Shown in pieces: positions 24,202 to 38,200 of a stretch of 64,000 bases of DNA. The DNA comes from Glandiceps talaboti (lineage: Eukaryota; Hemichordata; Enteropneusta; Spengelidae): assembly GCF_964340395.1 (NCBI RefSeq), contig NC_135559.1, positions 2,021,001-2,085,000 of the forward strand, given 5' to 3'. The notes beneath the pieces were generated by a model that had not been told where the DNA came from, did not search any database, and was given only the letters and a program-made list of their open reading frames with translations. A program made the translations under genes and the position numbers. Positions within the stretch are counted from its first letter, which is position 1. Each line of letters starts with the position of its first letter.

Positions 24202-25690
24202 AGAATAGAACAGAATCTTTATTGCTGTCATTAAAAAAACTACATTGCTTCATTGGATTTTTTTGCAATAAGTATTTGGTGCTAAAACAAACTAGTAAAT
24301 ATATAAACTACGCTAATAATAGCTAAATAAGGTTTATAAGAAAGTTTAAACTTTAGGTTAGATAAATGTAATATATTTAACATCTTTTAATTCTGTAGAA
24401 TGTCTTTCCTTTTGATAAGTGCTGATTTTATGAAAGTTGTCAGTGCCTTAAGTATGTGTCTTTGATCAGAGTTAAAAAGAGTAATAACTTTTGTTTCATT
24501 GTCTAACTCTTTGAAATTGCCTAGACCACTGATTATACTTAGTCTGGTATACATGTGTTGTCTCTCAATGTAACTTATAGTTATTGCATGCTGTGATGAA
24601 GTGTATTTCATCTTCTATCATATTGCAGGTGTTGCATAATCTGTTTTCTATCTCTATTTTTGGTCTTTTATGTCTTCCAATTTCAATTTGTAGGTCATGT
24701 GAGCTCAGTCTAATTCTTGAAATTAAACCAACTTCCTCTCTATTTTTCATAATTTTAAGATAATTGTCTGTTTGTATCTTATTGTGTAATAATTTGTAAG
24801 TTCTGAGCATTGAGTCTTGTCTATCATTGTCTTTGATTCATTTCTTGGTGAAATAACTTTACAAATGTTCAAAAAGTATTCCTTTGTGGTATTGTTGATG
24901 TTTGAAATTCCATTATTCTTCTTTCATTTTGTTTAAATTATCTAACCATGGGCCAGGATAATTATGTTCTAGTAATTCTTTCATAGCTGTGATAAATGTG
25001 TCCTTTCTTATTGTCTTCTATATTTCTGTACTACTGTATTGCTTTCACTTGGATGGTTGGTAGAAGTGGCATTCTACTAAGTTCCATCCTGCATCCAATG
25101 TTACTTGTTTTGTAGTTAACATTTAAAATTTGTCTACACCATTTTAAATAGACTGTAAGATACGTCGTGACATTTCGCCGTCACCGGCCTCCTCTCAGTG
25201 TTAGGGGTTGGCCGATTTTTGAGGGCGCCCCGTCATGGCATACCTTACAGACTACATAGATGGTACTTTTCAGTCTCTGTTTTGTCCCAGTTCTTCATCA
25301 TTGTGTTAATTGCCCACATTCCAGCTGCATATGTTAATATCGGTGTTAGGAGACATTCAGAGATCTTTGATTTTAGATTTACATTTAAATTTTTCCTTGA
25401 AAATAGGTAATCAATAGATTTATCAGATTTACGTGTCTTGTCTGCAAGTCTTTGCATGGTTTCATTTAGTGTACCATTAGTGTTAAATACCATTCGCTTA
25501 AATGCGTTCCGATTTTTTTGTGTGGGGATTTTGTAAAAATAATAATTTTTGTTTTCTCAGTATTCATTTCTAGTCCCCATTTACTGTTTTTTTTTGTTTT
25601 TATGTCGACTTTAAAGCGTTGTATTATCCACAGTATGTTTTGTTTTATTATTTCATTTTTGTTCAGTTTTACTTTACTTTTTTTCATTTG
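24202..25690 (-). mobile_element. Decayed non-LTR retrotransposon (LINE), C-terminal reverse transcriptase part
   Basis: Three broken frames on the minus strand, in order, resemble the end of LINE ORF2 proteins: 25466-25687 has KWGLEMNTEKTKIIIF, 25245-25493 has a segment ending LLTPILTYAAGMW, and 24565-24810 has IRLSSHDLQIEIGRHKRPKI then the zinc-knuckle-like RLCNTCN...EIHFITAC. Frames are interrupted by stops and shifts, so the copy is dead. A GC-richer block at about 25150-25262 does not fit and may be an insertion. Clade (for example CR1- or L2-like) is not settled. Confidence 0.85.
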
Positions 25691-25874
25691 TTAGGTTTGT
25701 AAGTTATGTTTACGAAGACATTCAAGTTTTACACAACCAATTGATACAGCAGTTTATCAATACCATTTCTTACCAATTACTCCATAGTTAAAACATTTCT
25801 TCTGATCCAGATGATTGATCCACAAAAACACAGTATGAATATGGTGCGGTATGCATGATATAATTATGGATAAC

Positions 25875-26010
25875 TGATTTGACACGATCACTACATTTTC
25901 AACAACTTATTTTGGACTTCAATAACTTATTCGACTCGACCACTACATTTCATTTTGAACAACTTATTTTGCTCTTCGATAACTTACTTGACTCAACCAC
26001 TTTGTACATC
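25875..26010. repeat. Short ~55-bp tandem duplication
   Basis: AACAACTTATTTTG and CGACCACTACATTT recur two to three times with divergence. Non-coding. Confidence 0.6.
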
Positions 26011-27214
26011 TTGTACATCATTTCCTGAGCCTCTTGGATAATTTATTTGCATACATTGTGTGTATATCCATTCTCAATCATTTATTCACCTACACACTGG
26101 TCATGTGTTCATCTCATTCAAGTACTCTTATCACACGTTCTGCTGGTAGACCTATTTGAACACCCCAAGTTACTGGAGATGTTCACCATCCCCCATAAAA
26201 AAGGAATCGACTCAAATGTTGCATGCATTATTCTTACTTTTTGGTAGGATAGGGGTGTTGTTGAATCATGACCCAGAGATAGATATATACCGGAGCTCAA
26301 GAGTACCAAAACATAACTAGGAAGGGGGGAGTAAGTTATGGTGGATGTGGGGTGTCCTACCAATGATGTATGGGATATTTCAGACTCACACTCGAAGTTT
26401 ACTAGTATACTGTGTGATACTTGCATGGACATTGCTGATATTGACCTTTTGCAGTGAAAAGCTATGAGTATTTCACACACTCTTTGCCAAAGGTATAGAA
26501 GTTATTGAAGCACAAAACAAGTTGTCCAAATCACTGAAATCAAACTCCGGTGTTATCGATTGAATAACCATTACTACCATAATATATTTAGTAACAATTT
26601 TGTCCTACAGTATACCAAGGCAAAATCATAATTCACATTCTGCTCTCGTACAAATTTGCAAATCAGCAACAAATGACAATGGTGATCTTGATACCATGCG
26701 CCATGTAACCATAGCAACCAGTACACCACAACATTCATACATAAAACTCACAACTATGACCGCAACATTCCATGCACACGTACTTCTTTTTTGGTGAAAA
26801 TGTGGGAAAATTTATTGTATTTCTTCAAAACATGACATCATGAAAAATAAAAATTACAGTTGTTTGATAATCTAAAAAATTCCACCTTTATTACAGGATT
26901 TATTAAAAAGAGTAGAAAAATTGTGACAATTTCAAGAGGTTGTCATAATTATTACAAAGTATTGATATATATATGAGCAGTAAGAACATCAAGTATACAT
27001 AAATGAGACCAAAACTGTATGACGTGTCAAACTACATATTTCTAGGCCGTAAAGGTGCTTCAGAAAATAAAAATAAAAACAAAACAAGAGTCAGTTTTAT
27101 TACTTTAGATATGGATCACAGTCTCATGATTCATTAGAAAGTATACAACTGGAGAAAATAGACAAAACACGTCACTTGTTATCAATATTTGTTGCACTAT
27201 TGTATGTGAAATGA

Positions 27215-27425
27215 CAACAATGACAAAGTAGAACTGTGCTTCTATAAATGGCAACAATGTATAATGTAAGCTGCAAACATTGCAACAAAGTAGAACTATG
27301 CTTCAATAAATGGCAACAACATATAATGTAGCTACAAACATTGCAACAAAGTACAATTATGCGTCAATAAATGGCAACAATGTATAATGTAAGCTGCAAA
27401 CATTGCAACAAAGTAGCAATGTTGT
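27215..27425. repeat. ~60-bp tandem repeat in probable collagen 3' UTR or flank
   Basis: Three to four units containing ATAAATGGCAACAATGTATA and ACATTGCAACAAAGTA. Followed at 27440-27780 by another degenerate array, of about 70 bp, with AAGGTAAATATGTAACTAT. Confidence 0.8.
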
Positions 27426-27439
27426 ACTTCTGACTAGAT

Positions 27440-27780
27440 GACTTTTATTTTGGCAACACAATATAAAGGTAAATATGTAACTATAACCGTTGCAGTGACT
27501 TTGTTTCAATATGACACCATATAAGGTAAGGGTGTAATTATAATGTTTGTTGCAGTCACTGTGTTTGAATAAGCAATACCATACAAGGTAAATATGTAAC
27601 TATAATGTTTGTAACACCCTATAAGGTAAATGTGTATTTACTTACGTACATGACTGTACTATCTCCTGCAGTGACTGTATTTGAATAAAGTAATATCATA
27701 CAAGGTAAATGTGTAACTAGAATGATTGTTGCAGTGACGGTATTTTATCAAGGCAGCACCATGTAAAGAGTTCCAAATAA
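27440..27780. repeat. Degenerate ~70-bp tandem repeat
   Basis: Units share AAGGTAAATRTGTAACTA and TTGCAGTGACTGT with indels between them. It lies next to the 60-bp array but the unit is different. Confidence 0.65.
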
Positions 27781-28979
27781 AGGGTAAAATAGCACCATAT
27801 TATTAGAGTCTGAAGCACTCTTATACTTGGATTAAATTGTATAAATATTACTGAGGTAATTGGACGTCATAAAACAACTTCCATTCACCTCTATTTCAGT
27901 TTACAATGAAAACAAAAGTAAAACGGTTTCTCCCATTTTGCATATGAATACCACACTGTGAATAGAAAGCTACGATCTACGAAAACATACCCGACCTGTT
28001 GCATGGCAACACGATACGTAGGATACAGCATTGACAAGTCCCGGGGGGCACTGTAAGGAAACTGGAATGTTTGAAGGATTTTGGGTCATTTTCAAATGAA
28101 AATATATCCGCTACTCTAGTCATATGCAATACAGGAGAATTTCTGAAATCACAACCCACATAATTATTCTTGTTTGTTGTCCACTTTCATGCCTTTTTTG
28201 CTCATACAGAAGTGTAACTCATGAACAGTTTGTTTGATGAACGACTTCTCACTAATAAGTGTTCAAAAAGTTTACTTAATAAACCTGCTCGCGGCACTGA
28301 TTTCCACATATACAATATTTGCAAACAAGAACATTTTAGGGGCCTAGAGGAAATGTAACAGTAGTCAAAATTACAAGTTTCCAAAAAAGTTGCAAAATAT
28401 TATATGATAAAGATAAAAACTTGAACGAGGTAACATGAATAATGATAAAAACATTTTGTCACAATTTTAAAAAGTATTTGAAACAATCAAAAGCCTCCAT
28501 AATTATTGAGTTATCATAAAAAAAAAATTAAACCACAGGGTACAAATTCACTAAATCGAAGTCAGTTAATAACATAGGGTTAGAATATGTCTTTCAACAG
28601 CTAATCAAAATGAGCTCATGTAATAAATATTGTGTACGATTTAAGATGTTATAACTGAGCTCTCCATCGTGGCACAAACAGTGTATAGATGTTAGCAACT
28701 ACCGCTATTATCGTAAAATTGCACTATTTAAGATTATGTATGTAAGCCTGATTTGTACATAGTAGTTTTGCCCAGTTGTTGAATTTCATTATTATTTCTA
28801 CCATCAATTAAGTAAATAAAAAATTACTAGAGAAAGATGTTAATCCATACACATGGGTACAGGGATTTCATAACCACCTCTGAAATTTCATGATTTGAAT
28901 ATTTGACTCAGTATTTCAGTCTCTATTTTTTTGTCTATTTTTTTTGGAAAAACCATTGTTTAATTTATTTGAAAGATAA

Positions 28980-29234
28980 CTATGAGATTTTCATACAAAC
29001 TTGACAGCGACTGACTCTCTGTCTTAGATTACCGGCTTTCAATGTTTCTGACACTGGTCTTTGGAATTGCCTGTCACGATCTATTGTTGCTAACCAGAAA
29101 CTATATGTTGTTGCGTAGTAATTACATTTTCCATCACCATGACATTCTATAAATGGAGATGATCTGAAGTCTTCCAAGCAGGAACCTGGTGAGGCCAGTG
29201 CTTGGCCAGTACCTTCAGCTCCAGCACCAGTATG
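28980..29234 (-). CDS. COL4A1: Collagen IV last coding exon c38 (NC1, C-terminal part)
   Basis: Encodes [20 protein letters not shown] to RCQVCMKIS and a TAG stop at 28980-28982. The lysine of TLKAG aligns with Lys211 of the human NC1 sulfilimine bond. Four of the 12 conserved cysteines not yet used are here, plus one more pair in RCQVC. Confidence 0.98.
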   Translation of the reverse strand, partial: HTGAGAEGTGQALASPGSCLEDFRSSPFIECHGDGKCNYYATTYSFWLATIDRDRQFQRPVSETLKAGNLRQRVSRCQVCMKIS

Positions 29235-32200
29235 CTGTGAAAAGAAAAACAAAAGTCAGCTTTGTGATCAACATGAACATTGGGGGCGCTGTTGGTATAC
29301 GAGAAGTATAAATGTTGGTAAATTTGTCATTTTGTATTGCTTTAAGCAATCACCATTCTTTAGACATTGATCATTAAAACTTGCTACAAACACTGCAATA
29401 AATTGAATAATAACCATAACATTGATACATTTTACATATAGTGTAACACATTCATTTAAAGTATGAAACACTTGCTACATCCAAAATAACAAAAACTGTC
29501 TACTTTATGGATACATTGTAACAAACTCACCATGACAAAACTGTAACCAATCCAGAGACCACTCCATCCTGAGGGACAGTCAGGTACATTAATAGACTGA
29601 CTGTGCACTGAAATAACTTGATTTGGTGACTCACACACAGAGCAACGACTAATAAATGGTTTGACGTCAGGTGACTGGATTGGAGACATGCTCATTGGCA
29701 TAGGTTCTTGAGTTGACAACCAGTAGGAATAGTCATTCCTTGATGCAACATTACATACATTGTTTATATTACAAAACATAAATGGCATTGTGCTGAATCT
29801 TCGGAGACAACTTCCGGCAGTTCCTGAAAGTAAATAAATAGGGTTGGTAAGGTTTATACATGTTTCATATGAAGTAGATACTTTTCTAAAGGAAACAAGA
29901 TGATGTGGAGTTGTAAATAAATCTTTAATCTTAAGATTACTAAGTGTAAATAATTCAAATGTTTTTTTTTATGCAGTGTGCAAGTACAAAGTGGCTTGAA
30001 TCTTTGATTAGTTTTGTACCTTGGCAGACTTTTTCAGGAAAATAGTTTGTTTATTAGCATTATATGAGTACAAAGTGGCTTGAATCTTTGACCAGTTCTG
30101 TACCTGGGCAGACTTTTTCAAGAAAATGACACCAGGATGATAGGTAAGTGATAAAAAAACACACTGGAAAATACTCAATTTATGGAACAGATGTGACACT
30201 AGGTTAATTCAATGTATTTTTTTTTTTGTATTTAGATCAAAACGATGTCTCAAGTAGGACTATGTAGCATGTTATCTCTCACCTAAATCTTGTCCATGTG
30301 CTCTTTCGTTTCCTTGGACGTACAGCAAACTGTAACCTTCCCACATTTTGCCGGTGCCAGCTGGACATCGAGGTGCATCTGATGTCTGACTGTGACGAGT
30401 AACAAAGAAACCTGAGGCACCCCCTCCAATACCTGGTGGTCCTGGAGGACCACTGAGACCTTTAGGACCTGGTAGACCAGGTGGACCAGCAAAACCTAAC
30501 GGAATGAAGAGTTGGAGAAAAAAACTTTAATGTTGCTCTAAAGGTATGTATTATCCTTTGTCATGGTGTATTTCTCTCTAATGTCAACATATTAACAAAT
30601 CAGGACTTGTCAGCCAATTTCCGTCCAATGTGTTGTCTATTTCTACAGTGTTAGAACACTGCCTTTTGTTTACTAAGATAGATATAAACTAAATATATTG
30701 TTCGTCAATGTGGTAGATTACACAAGTGGGTGATAGCAGTTCCTCTGTTGTGCAATTGCAATCACCCTACGATCAGCATAGCGTAAACGTTTAAAATCCC
30801 AAAACAGCACTACAAGTTCATATAACTCTACATAAACTAGTTTTCAGAGACGCCTCTCTACTGAGACTATAATTCAACCAACGTCCAGTCAATAGCTTAT
30901 CACTGTTGTGTATCAACATGTTGCAACAGTAGTTTTATAGTTTGTCTTAGAAAACCGAAGGCTCAACTACCAGGGTAATAGTGTAATTATATGGCAAAAG
31001 AAGTAATAGGGAACTTGCAAACCCGCCATATTGAATGTTGCATTGTGGGATATGTGATAATAAATACTCAACAATTAGCATTATAAACAGTGTTGATACA
31101 TTGTTTGTAACCACAAATAATCAATTCATAGCTACCCTGACAATTGTGGGAGGTTTATTTTATCGGTAGCTCCAGATTAGGTATTATGATAACCTCAGAT
31201 AATCCCGTAGTCCTTTGCATCTGAGCATGCTCAGTCTGGATTGCAAGTTCCCTATTGTGTATATGTACCTGTATAATCTCAGATAATCCCATAATCCTTT
31301 GCGTCTGAGCATGCTCAGTCTGGATTGCAAGTTCCCTATTTTGATAGATGCCAGGTCCACACTGGAACGTGAATTTGAATGAAACCAATGCATTTCTCTC
31401 ATTCAACATCTAAGCTTTAATTAAACACAAGGTATACTTTACCTCTGACTGGCTTCTATTAAAATTGTATCATGACAGAGCCATAATTTGTACTCACCCT
31501 TTTGACCAGGTTCACCAGGGAGACCAGGTGTTCCATCAAAACCTAAATCACCAGCTGGACCAGTATCACCCTTTGCTCCATTGAGACCACCAAACCCAGG
31601 AGCACCCACTGGACCAGGAGATCCACGTTGGCCAGGAAGTCCAATATCACCTGGCTCACCAACATCACCTTTAGCTCCCTTCATTGTCATCGGATCTGGG
31701 CTTTCTCCTATAATGATTAAATTGAAGATAGTAAATGACTATACAATGCAAGAACAGAGGTCAATGAATATTCATCATTGCTAATGACACAAAGTATCAA
31801 TAAATTGAGACAAAGTAACATTTCTCATGCATAAATAGCAAAAGTTGTCAGATTGTGCACTAGATTGGTTGTTTACTTTCAGGGTAGAGCCTGAAAACTA
31901 ATATGTTGAAATATATTGATGGCCCTTGAATATGAATAGCTCAGAATACACATATATATGTGCAAGGACCTAGAACATGTGTATGCTAAACTTTATACTG
32001 AGTAGGGCCCTAGTATTTTAGCTAATGTATCCATATTAGAACCTAAAATATGTGTTTTAGCTCTGATAACACCAATATCGGCAAGAATCTGGAACTTGTT
32101 AGATCTTTGATATATACACTAAATTTGTGGTGATCAGCTGATATGCATTCCTAGATGAAGTGTGTTATATATATGTTAGTTGAAAAACATAATGTCGTCT

Positions 32201-35200
32201 CTAGTTCTAATTACGACATTGAGTTTGGCTTAATTATTTTCAAGATGCCCGAGTTCACTTCATGAACAATGTAACTTTCTACTACGAAACAAAAGTTTTG
32301 TTTGAGAGTCATTTTACTAGGCAGTTAATATTGTCTTGGTGTGCAACCCCCTAGGACAATCATGCATGTGTGAATCAATATCGGATGTTCAGCTGCTCAG
32401 ATCTGCCAATATTTTGAAGCATGTTAGACTGTATACAATACATGTTATCTTTCCATTTTCACTGGTCTGTTCTTTCATAAGACCTCTGACTGAAGCAGTG
32501 GTATAGAAGCATGTGTGCATATAGAGTTCTTCTATAATCTAAATACCTGGTTCTCCCTTAGGTCCTCGCAGTCCATCTACACCTTGTGGTCCACTAGGGC
32601 CAACAGGTCCTGGTAAACCATCATCTCCTTTCTGTCCTGCACGTCCTGGCAGACCTGCTGGGCCAGGGAAACCTGGTTGTCCCCTATCTCCCTTAGCTCC
32701 AGGTGCTCCATCATCACCCTGTTCAAAAAGAATGCAAAGTCTTTGTTTATTGGCACTTTCTCTATGTGCTTGCTACACTCGTTTATGGCATTCATATTAC
32801 AACTAGTAACACTGAACTATAGCACTTTCTCTATGTGCTACACTCATTTATGGCATTCATATTACAATGAGTAGCACTGAAGTAAAGCACTTTCTCTATG
32901 TGCTACACTTGTTTATAGCATTCATATCAAGTGTAAAGTATACTGTTTCAATTAATTTATTTACAAGCCTAGCATGTGGCCTTTCTTATGTGGTCAATTA
33001 GCAAATTAAACAGTATACTTTTACACTTGATATGAATGCTATAAACGATTGTGGTACTTACAGGAAATGCTTTACTTTGGTGTTATGGGTTGTACTTGAT
33101 ATGGATGCTATAAACGATTGTGGTACTTACAGGAAATACTTTACTTTGGTATTATGGGTTGTACTTGATATGGATGCTATAAACGATTGTGGTACTTACA
33201 GGAAATGCTTTACTTTGGTGCTATGGGTTGTATTATGCTAATGACTCCAATGGCCCAGAACAGAGTCATTTGGGACAAACTATATATCAGTCCCTTGCAT
33301 TTTTCTTACTCTGTGGATCACATATTTCAGCCATTTTTTGCAAATACTTCAAAATTGTGCAAACAGATACAGCCACTTGGACTTCAACTTACATCTAAAC
33401 CAGGTGTGCCTGGTAGACCATCTCTTGAAATGCCTGGTGCACCTGGTTCACCGGGTTCACCATCATCACCTGGTGCTCCTGGGGTTCCGGGACCTCCTGG
33501 TTGGCCAATGAAACCTGGTGATCCTATGGAAATGAAGGAAGGGGACATTTTCAAGACTAAGGTTTCAATCTCAGGTTCTGACATTAATGTTATCTCATTA
33601 ACAGAGTCATAAGAATTACACTGGGTGAGGACCAATTTTTTTCTATCGCTAAATTCTCATCCTTATCCAAACAGTTTATCATTAAAACAGAAGGGAATCA
33701 AATCAACACACCTAAACGCTGATCCTCTGTATACTAAATTTGTTTGTACTACACTCGGCATCAGGTGAAAAGCCCTGTCTTAATACCATAATTCTGGGAG
33801 GAGTTTTTAATGCACAATATATGAATAGGGTATATTTTGTTACTTGGGTTCAATGATTAATTCAATTAGGTTATCTCGGTGAAATCCATCAAAAGCTACA
33901 CTAATGTACACGATTTGGATAAGGTCTATTGATACTGTGCCAAGACAGGAATCACACAGGAAAACAATGGAGCAACAAAAACATTCTGATACAATGAGAC
34001 CTTCTATCAAATGTAGCTCTAAGCCTGTCTCAAGCTGCCTACTAACAGCCAGTTTCGCTATTTAGCACAAGTGTAATCTTTCACTCTCTGCTGTTTAATT
34101 GTAAACAAATTGTTGATAAGGACAATACTGGCTGGTCCACTACGCATATGACACACATACACCACCCAGGCAATAAACTTGAAGTGTCTGATACATATAT
34201 TAAATACAATTACAAGTGTGTCATGTAATCTGTGTAGTCCACCACCCAGCCTTGGCCTTATCAACAATTTGCTTACAATTAAACACCAGGGAGTGAAAGA
34301 TTACACTTGTGATCAATAAGAAAATCTCACTGTTAGTAGGTAGTTTTAGCACAGCTTGAGACAGGATTCAAGCTACATTCAATAGAATTTCGTTGTAAAC
34401 TCCTTCCATTTGCATATATTTGGTTTTTGTTTCTTGGTAATCAGACAGTATATGCTACTTACCACTCACGCCAGGTTCCCCAGCTACACCTGGTTCACCT
34501 TTCTGTCCAGTACCTCCGAAACCTGGTTGTCCTACTGCACCCTTTGCTCCAACAGCACCATCTCTTCCTGGCTCACCCTTTTGACCATCTGAACCTGGTA
34601 ACCCTGATCTTCCTGGCAAACCATCATCACCAGGCTCACCAGGTTCACCTGGTTCACCTGGGAAACCACGTGGTCCTGCTATGCTTGGGCCAGTGTCACC
34701 CTTATCTCCTTTGGGACCAATGGCTCCTGGTACACCCGTTGTACCAGGTGGACCTCTATCACCATCAAATCCTCTTTCGCCTGATGCTCCATCTCTTCCT
34801 GGTGCTCCTGGTTCTCCATCATTGCCAGGTCTTCCTGGGAATCCTGGTTCTCCCTTTTCACCATCAAATCCTGGAGGTCCTGAAAATTGACAAGAGAGTA
34901 TGGTAATGCAGGTTGAATCTATCTGTGATAGACAAAAGTCTGAATGGAAAACAATATTTTTGTTTTACTGGTAGCCCGTAAGAAGTCTGTTTATTGTCAC
35001 AAATCTTCTGGGAAAGGTGCATTAGCAACAGATTCTATGTCAATGCAGTAGAACTATATCTGTGCTTAAGAGTTGAAATTTAAATCAACTGTCATACAAC
35101 CTGTGGTGTGGTAATCATGATTTTAAAGAAATTTCCAAACTTGATGTAACATGCATGCACACACACACACACACACACACGCACGCACACACAGACACAT

Positions 35201-38200
35201 GGACACACACAAACATTGTGCCATGAATCATGTAGCAAGACCAAAACCTGCAGTTTGTTCGGCTGCAAAAATTTCTTTTCTCATATACTATAAGAATGAC
35301 AGTTTAAACTTAATTCATACCTGCAACACCTCTAGGTCCTGTTGCACCTTTCTCTCCTTGATTTAATTCACTGAAAGGTACAGGCTCTCCCTTCTGACCT
35401 GTAGCACCTTTCTCACCATCCCTTCCTCTTGGACCTTGTGTCCCAGGTGGACCAACAAGACCAGGTACACCTTCAGCACCATCATCTCCAGGTTCACCTG
35501 AAATTCCTGGAAGACCAGCTCTTCCTGGAAGACCTGGTTCACCACGTTCGCCATCTGCTCCTGATCGTCCTGAAATCAGAAAGTTGTTGGGCCTTAATAG
35601 TTAAAATCTTAGTTTGATTTGTAGACATGTTTGTAGGAGAACGTATACAGACAACTTTTTTTGAAATATCAAATGAAGTACCCATGAATTTCAAGGAATG
35701 TGTCATATGCATATTTCAATAACTGGTTACACCCCCTGCTATCAATTTGTCAGGCTTTGGAAGTCTTTTGGGTACTGGATGACTTACCTGGGGTTCCCAT
35801 ATCACCCATTTCACCCTTCTCTCCTGAGAAGCCTGGATTGCCTGTGAATCCTGGTTGTCCTGGATTTCCTTTGGGTCCTTCAGGACCTGGTCGTCCAGTA
35901 AGTCCTGGTAAGCCCTTGTCTCCTTGTGCTCCTTCTAAACCTGGTAGACCTGGGGGTCCTGTAAATCCTGGTGGACCTGTAAGAATGACATACATTGAGA
36001 GCTATGCACAGTTGATGTACACACAAAAAGATTATGGAGTGAAGGTGATACAGAAAACGGGAAGGGGAGAGAAAGAACGCGTCTGAGAGAGGGAAAGAGA
36101 GGGGACAAAGAGAGAAGGAAGTGGGGGAGAGAGATTATTGGGTAGAGGGTAGAAAGAAAGGGAAATCTTACATTGGTACACGGAAGGAAATAGGGTAAAA
36201 TAGGAATGGGTAATGATGGATTACAAGGAATGAAAATTAAATATACATGTGCAAAATACACTTACCTTCTACACCTGGAACTCCTGGTTCTCCTTTAGCT
36301 CCTCCCTCTGCATCTCTGCCTGGAAGACCTTGTCGACCTGGTCGACCTGGCACACCACTCTCACCTTTCTCTCCAGCAGCTCCTGGACCACCTGGACGAC
36401 CAATACCACCAGGTGTACCTTGGTCACCTGTTATGTAAACACAAAGATTGATCTGCATGTTATTGTTCCTATATATGTCAAATTAATATTTTGCCCAATC
36501 AGCTGAAAGCACATTAATGTCACATCTATAACTCATTTTTCAGATTGATCATCGTAGGCCTAAAAATAATTGTGTGGTTCCAATTATATTCAATTTTAGA
36601 ATAGGTGGGGTAGGTAGATTTTTTTTCATGTATGAGTGTCTGCGTTCAGGTAGTTATGTTTTCCGTTGTTTTCCATATGCATTCGATGTTATTGGTTTCT
36701 TCCCATCAGATGTACAGCCATTACAGATTGGAAGAACAGTTTTATATTGTCTTTTTAGGATGATGTCAGTTTCCACATCCACTGTTTCATGCAAGACTTT
36801 TTTCTTGAATATGTTAAAACGGTTATTGTTAGCATTGAAAAACTAGGTTGGGGTCAGGTAACTGGAACCAAATAATTGTTTTTGGCCTTATGCCCATCTA
36901 ACTACTCAAAGGTCCAGGTGTGAATCCCAGGTGTGACTCCCAGGTCCTTACATTAGTGGTATCTTGTCAATGGAATCACAAGGATATACGTAGGTCAATT
37001 CTTGTTGTTCTGGATCAAACTTTCTGAAAGACAACTTTTTTTCACAGCTAAATTTTAATCCTAATCTGAAATTTACCCATCATTCATTTTGGTATTATAA
37101 CTCAGCCTGAAGTGGCTCTAAAGACAACATACATGCATTTGATTATTATTTATCAATGCTATTTTGAATTAGCTCTATACAATCAAAAAGTCACTATTGA
37201 CTCGTCTGTAAAAGTCTTGCAATGGTTGTATCACATTACACTTACCCTTCTCTCCCGGGATACCATTGAAACCTGGAAGACCCTGGTCACCATCTCTTCC
37301 TGGACTGCCAACTGGACCCATGTCACCCTTCTCACCTATACAGCAGATAAATAGAAATCGTTTTAATTCACATTCTTAACGAACAAATGAGAATTCTATG
37401 TTGGTTTTCACTAAACATGTACTTATTTAGAACCTGGTGATGCCAATCATTTGTTATTCTAATAATTTATCATGGTCCCCTCAAAAACCAAGCAAACAAA
37501 CAGACATACAGACAGACACAGGCACAGACACAGACAGACAGACATAGACACACACATGAATGTAATTGTTCACATCAGCAGTGTGCCCTGCAAGTCAATT
37601 TGATGTGCCACTGAAGCACAGCAATTGCTCAAGACCCACCAAGATGGTGTCTTTCCTAATCTCTTATTAATACTATCTGCTTAGCACCAAATTATCCATA
37701 TTTCAGAATCTAAGGGATATGCAAATTCTGATTTCCCAACCAAAAAATTCCAGCTCTTCAGATGTGTCGATCAAATATACTGTGTTTTATCAATTATATT
37801 TGAAGGGAAAGAATGACTCTGACACCCAACATGTATTATTTTCACTTCTACTCACCACTTGGTCCTGGTGTACCGTCAAATCCTCTTGCTCCTGGATCTC
37901 CTGGGAATCCTCTGGGTCCTACTTGACCAGGTACACCTGGGTCTCCTTGATCTCCCTTTGGTCCTACTGCTGTAGATCTGCCTGGAGGACCTTGCACACC
38001 TCTCTCACCCTTGTCACCCCTCTCACCTAGAGTGTAAGAAGGTACAAGTTTGACTTACACAGATACTAGTAATCAAATGGTTAATTTCATACAGGTCATG
38101 AGAAAAAGATACATATATGGGCAATGACAACATTTTTTTTTCATTTCATTTGAGCCATCTAACATAATTGTACATCAAAGATAACACCCTAAGCAACTTA

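Larger units (their letters stand above)
25691..28979. other. Collagen 3' flank: 3' UTR plus intergenic DNA
   Basis: No coding sequence recognised. The collagen stop is at 28980-28982, so the right part must be 3' UTR. Minus-strand AATAAA signals that could end it occur at 27096-27101 and 26886-26891 (seen as TTTATT), but none can be preferred. Local direct repeats are present, listed separately. Confidence 0.5.

Noticed and set aside
23612-24268. Open frames of alternating CMYV or YIHT residues
   Set aside because: Translations of TATG microsatellites.
26118-26480. 120-codon minus-strand frame
   Set aside because: No domain, no splice context, and composition like surrounding non-coding DNA. 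It could be chance.
34427-34906. 159-codon plus-strand frame rich in leucine and histidine, and other plus-strand proline/glycine frames between 31581 and 44024
   Set aside because: All are antisense shadows of collagen exons, whose Gly-Pro codons give open frames on the opposite strand.
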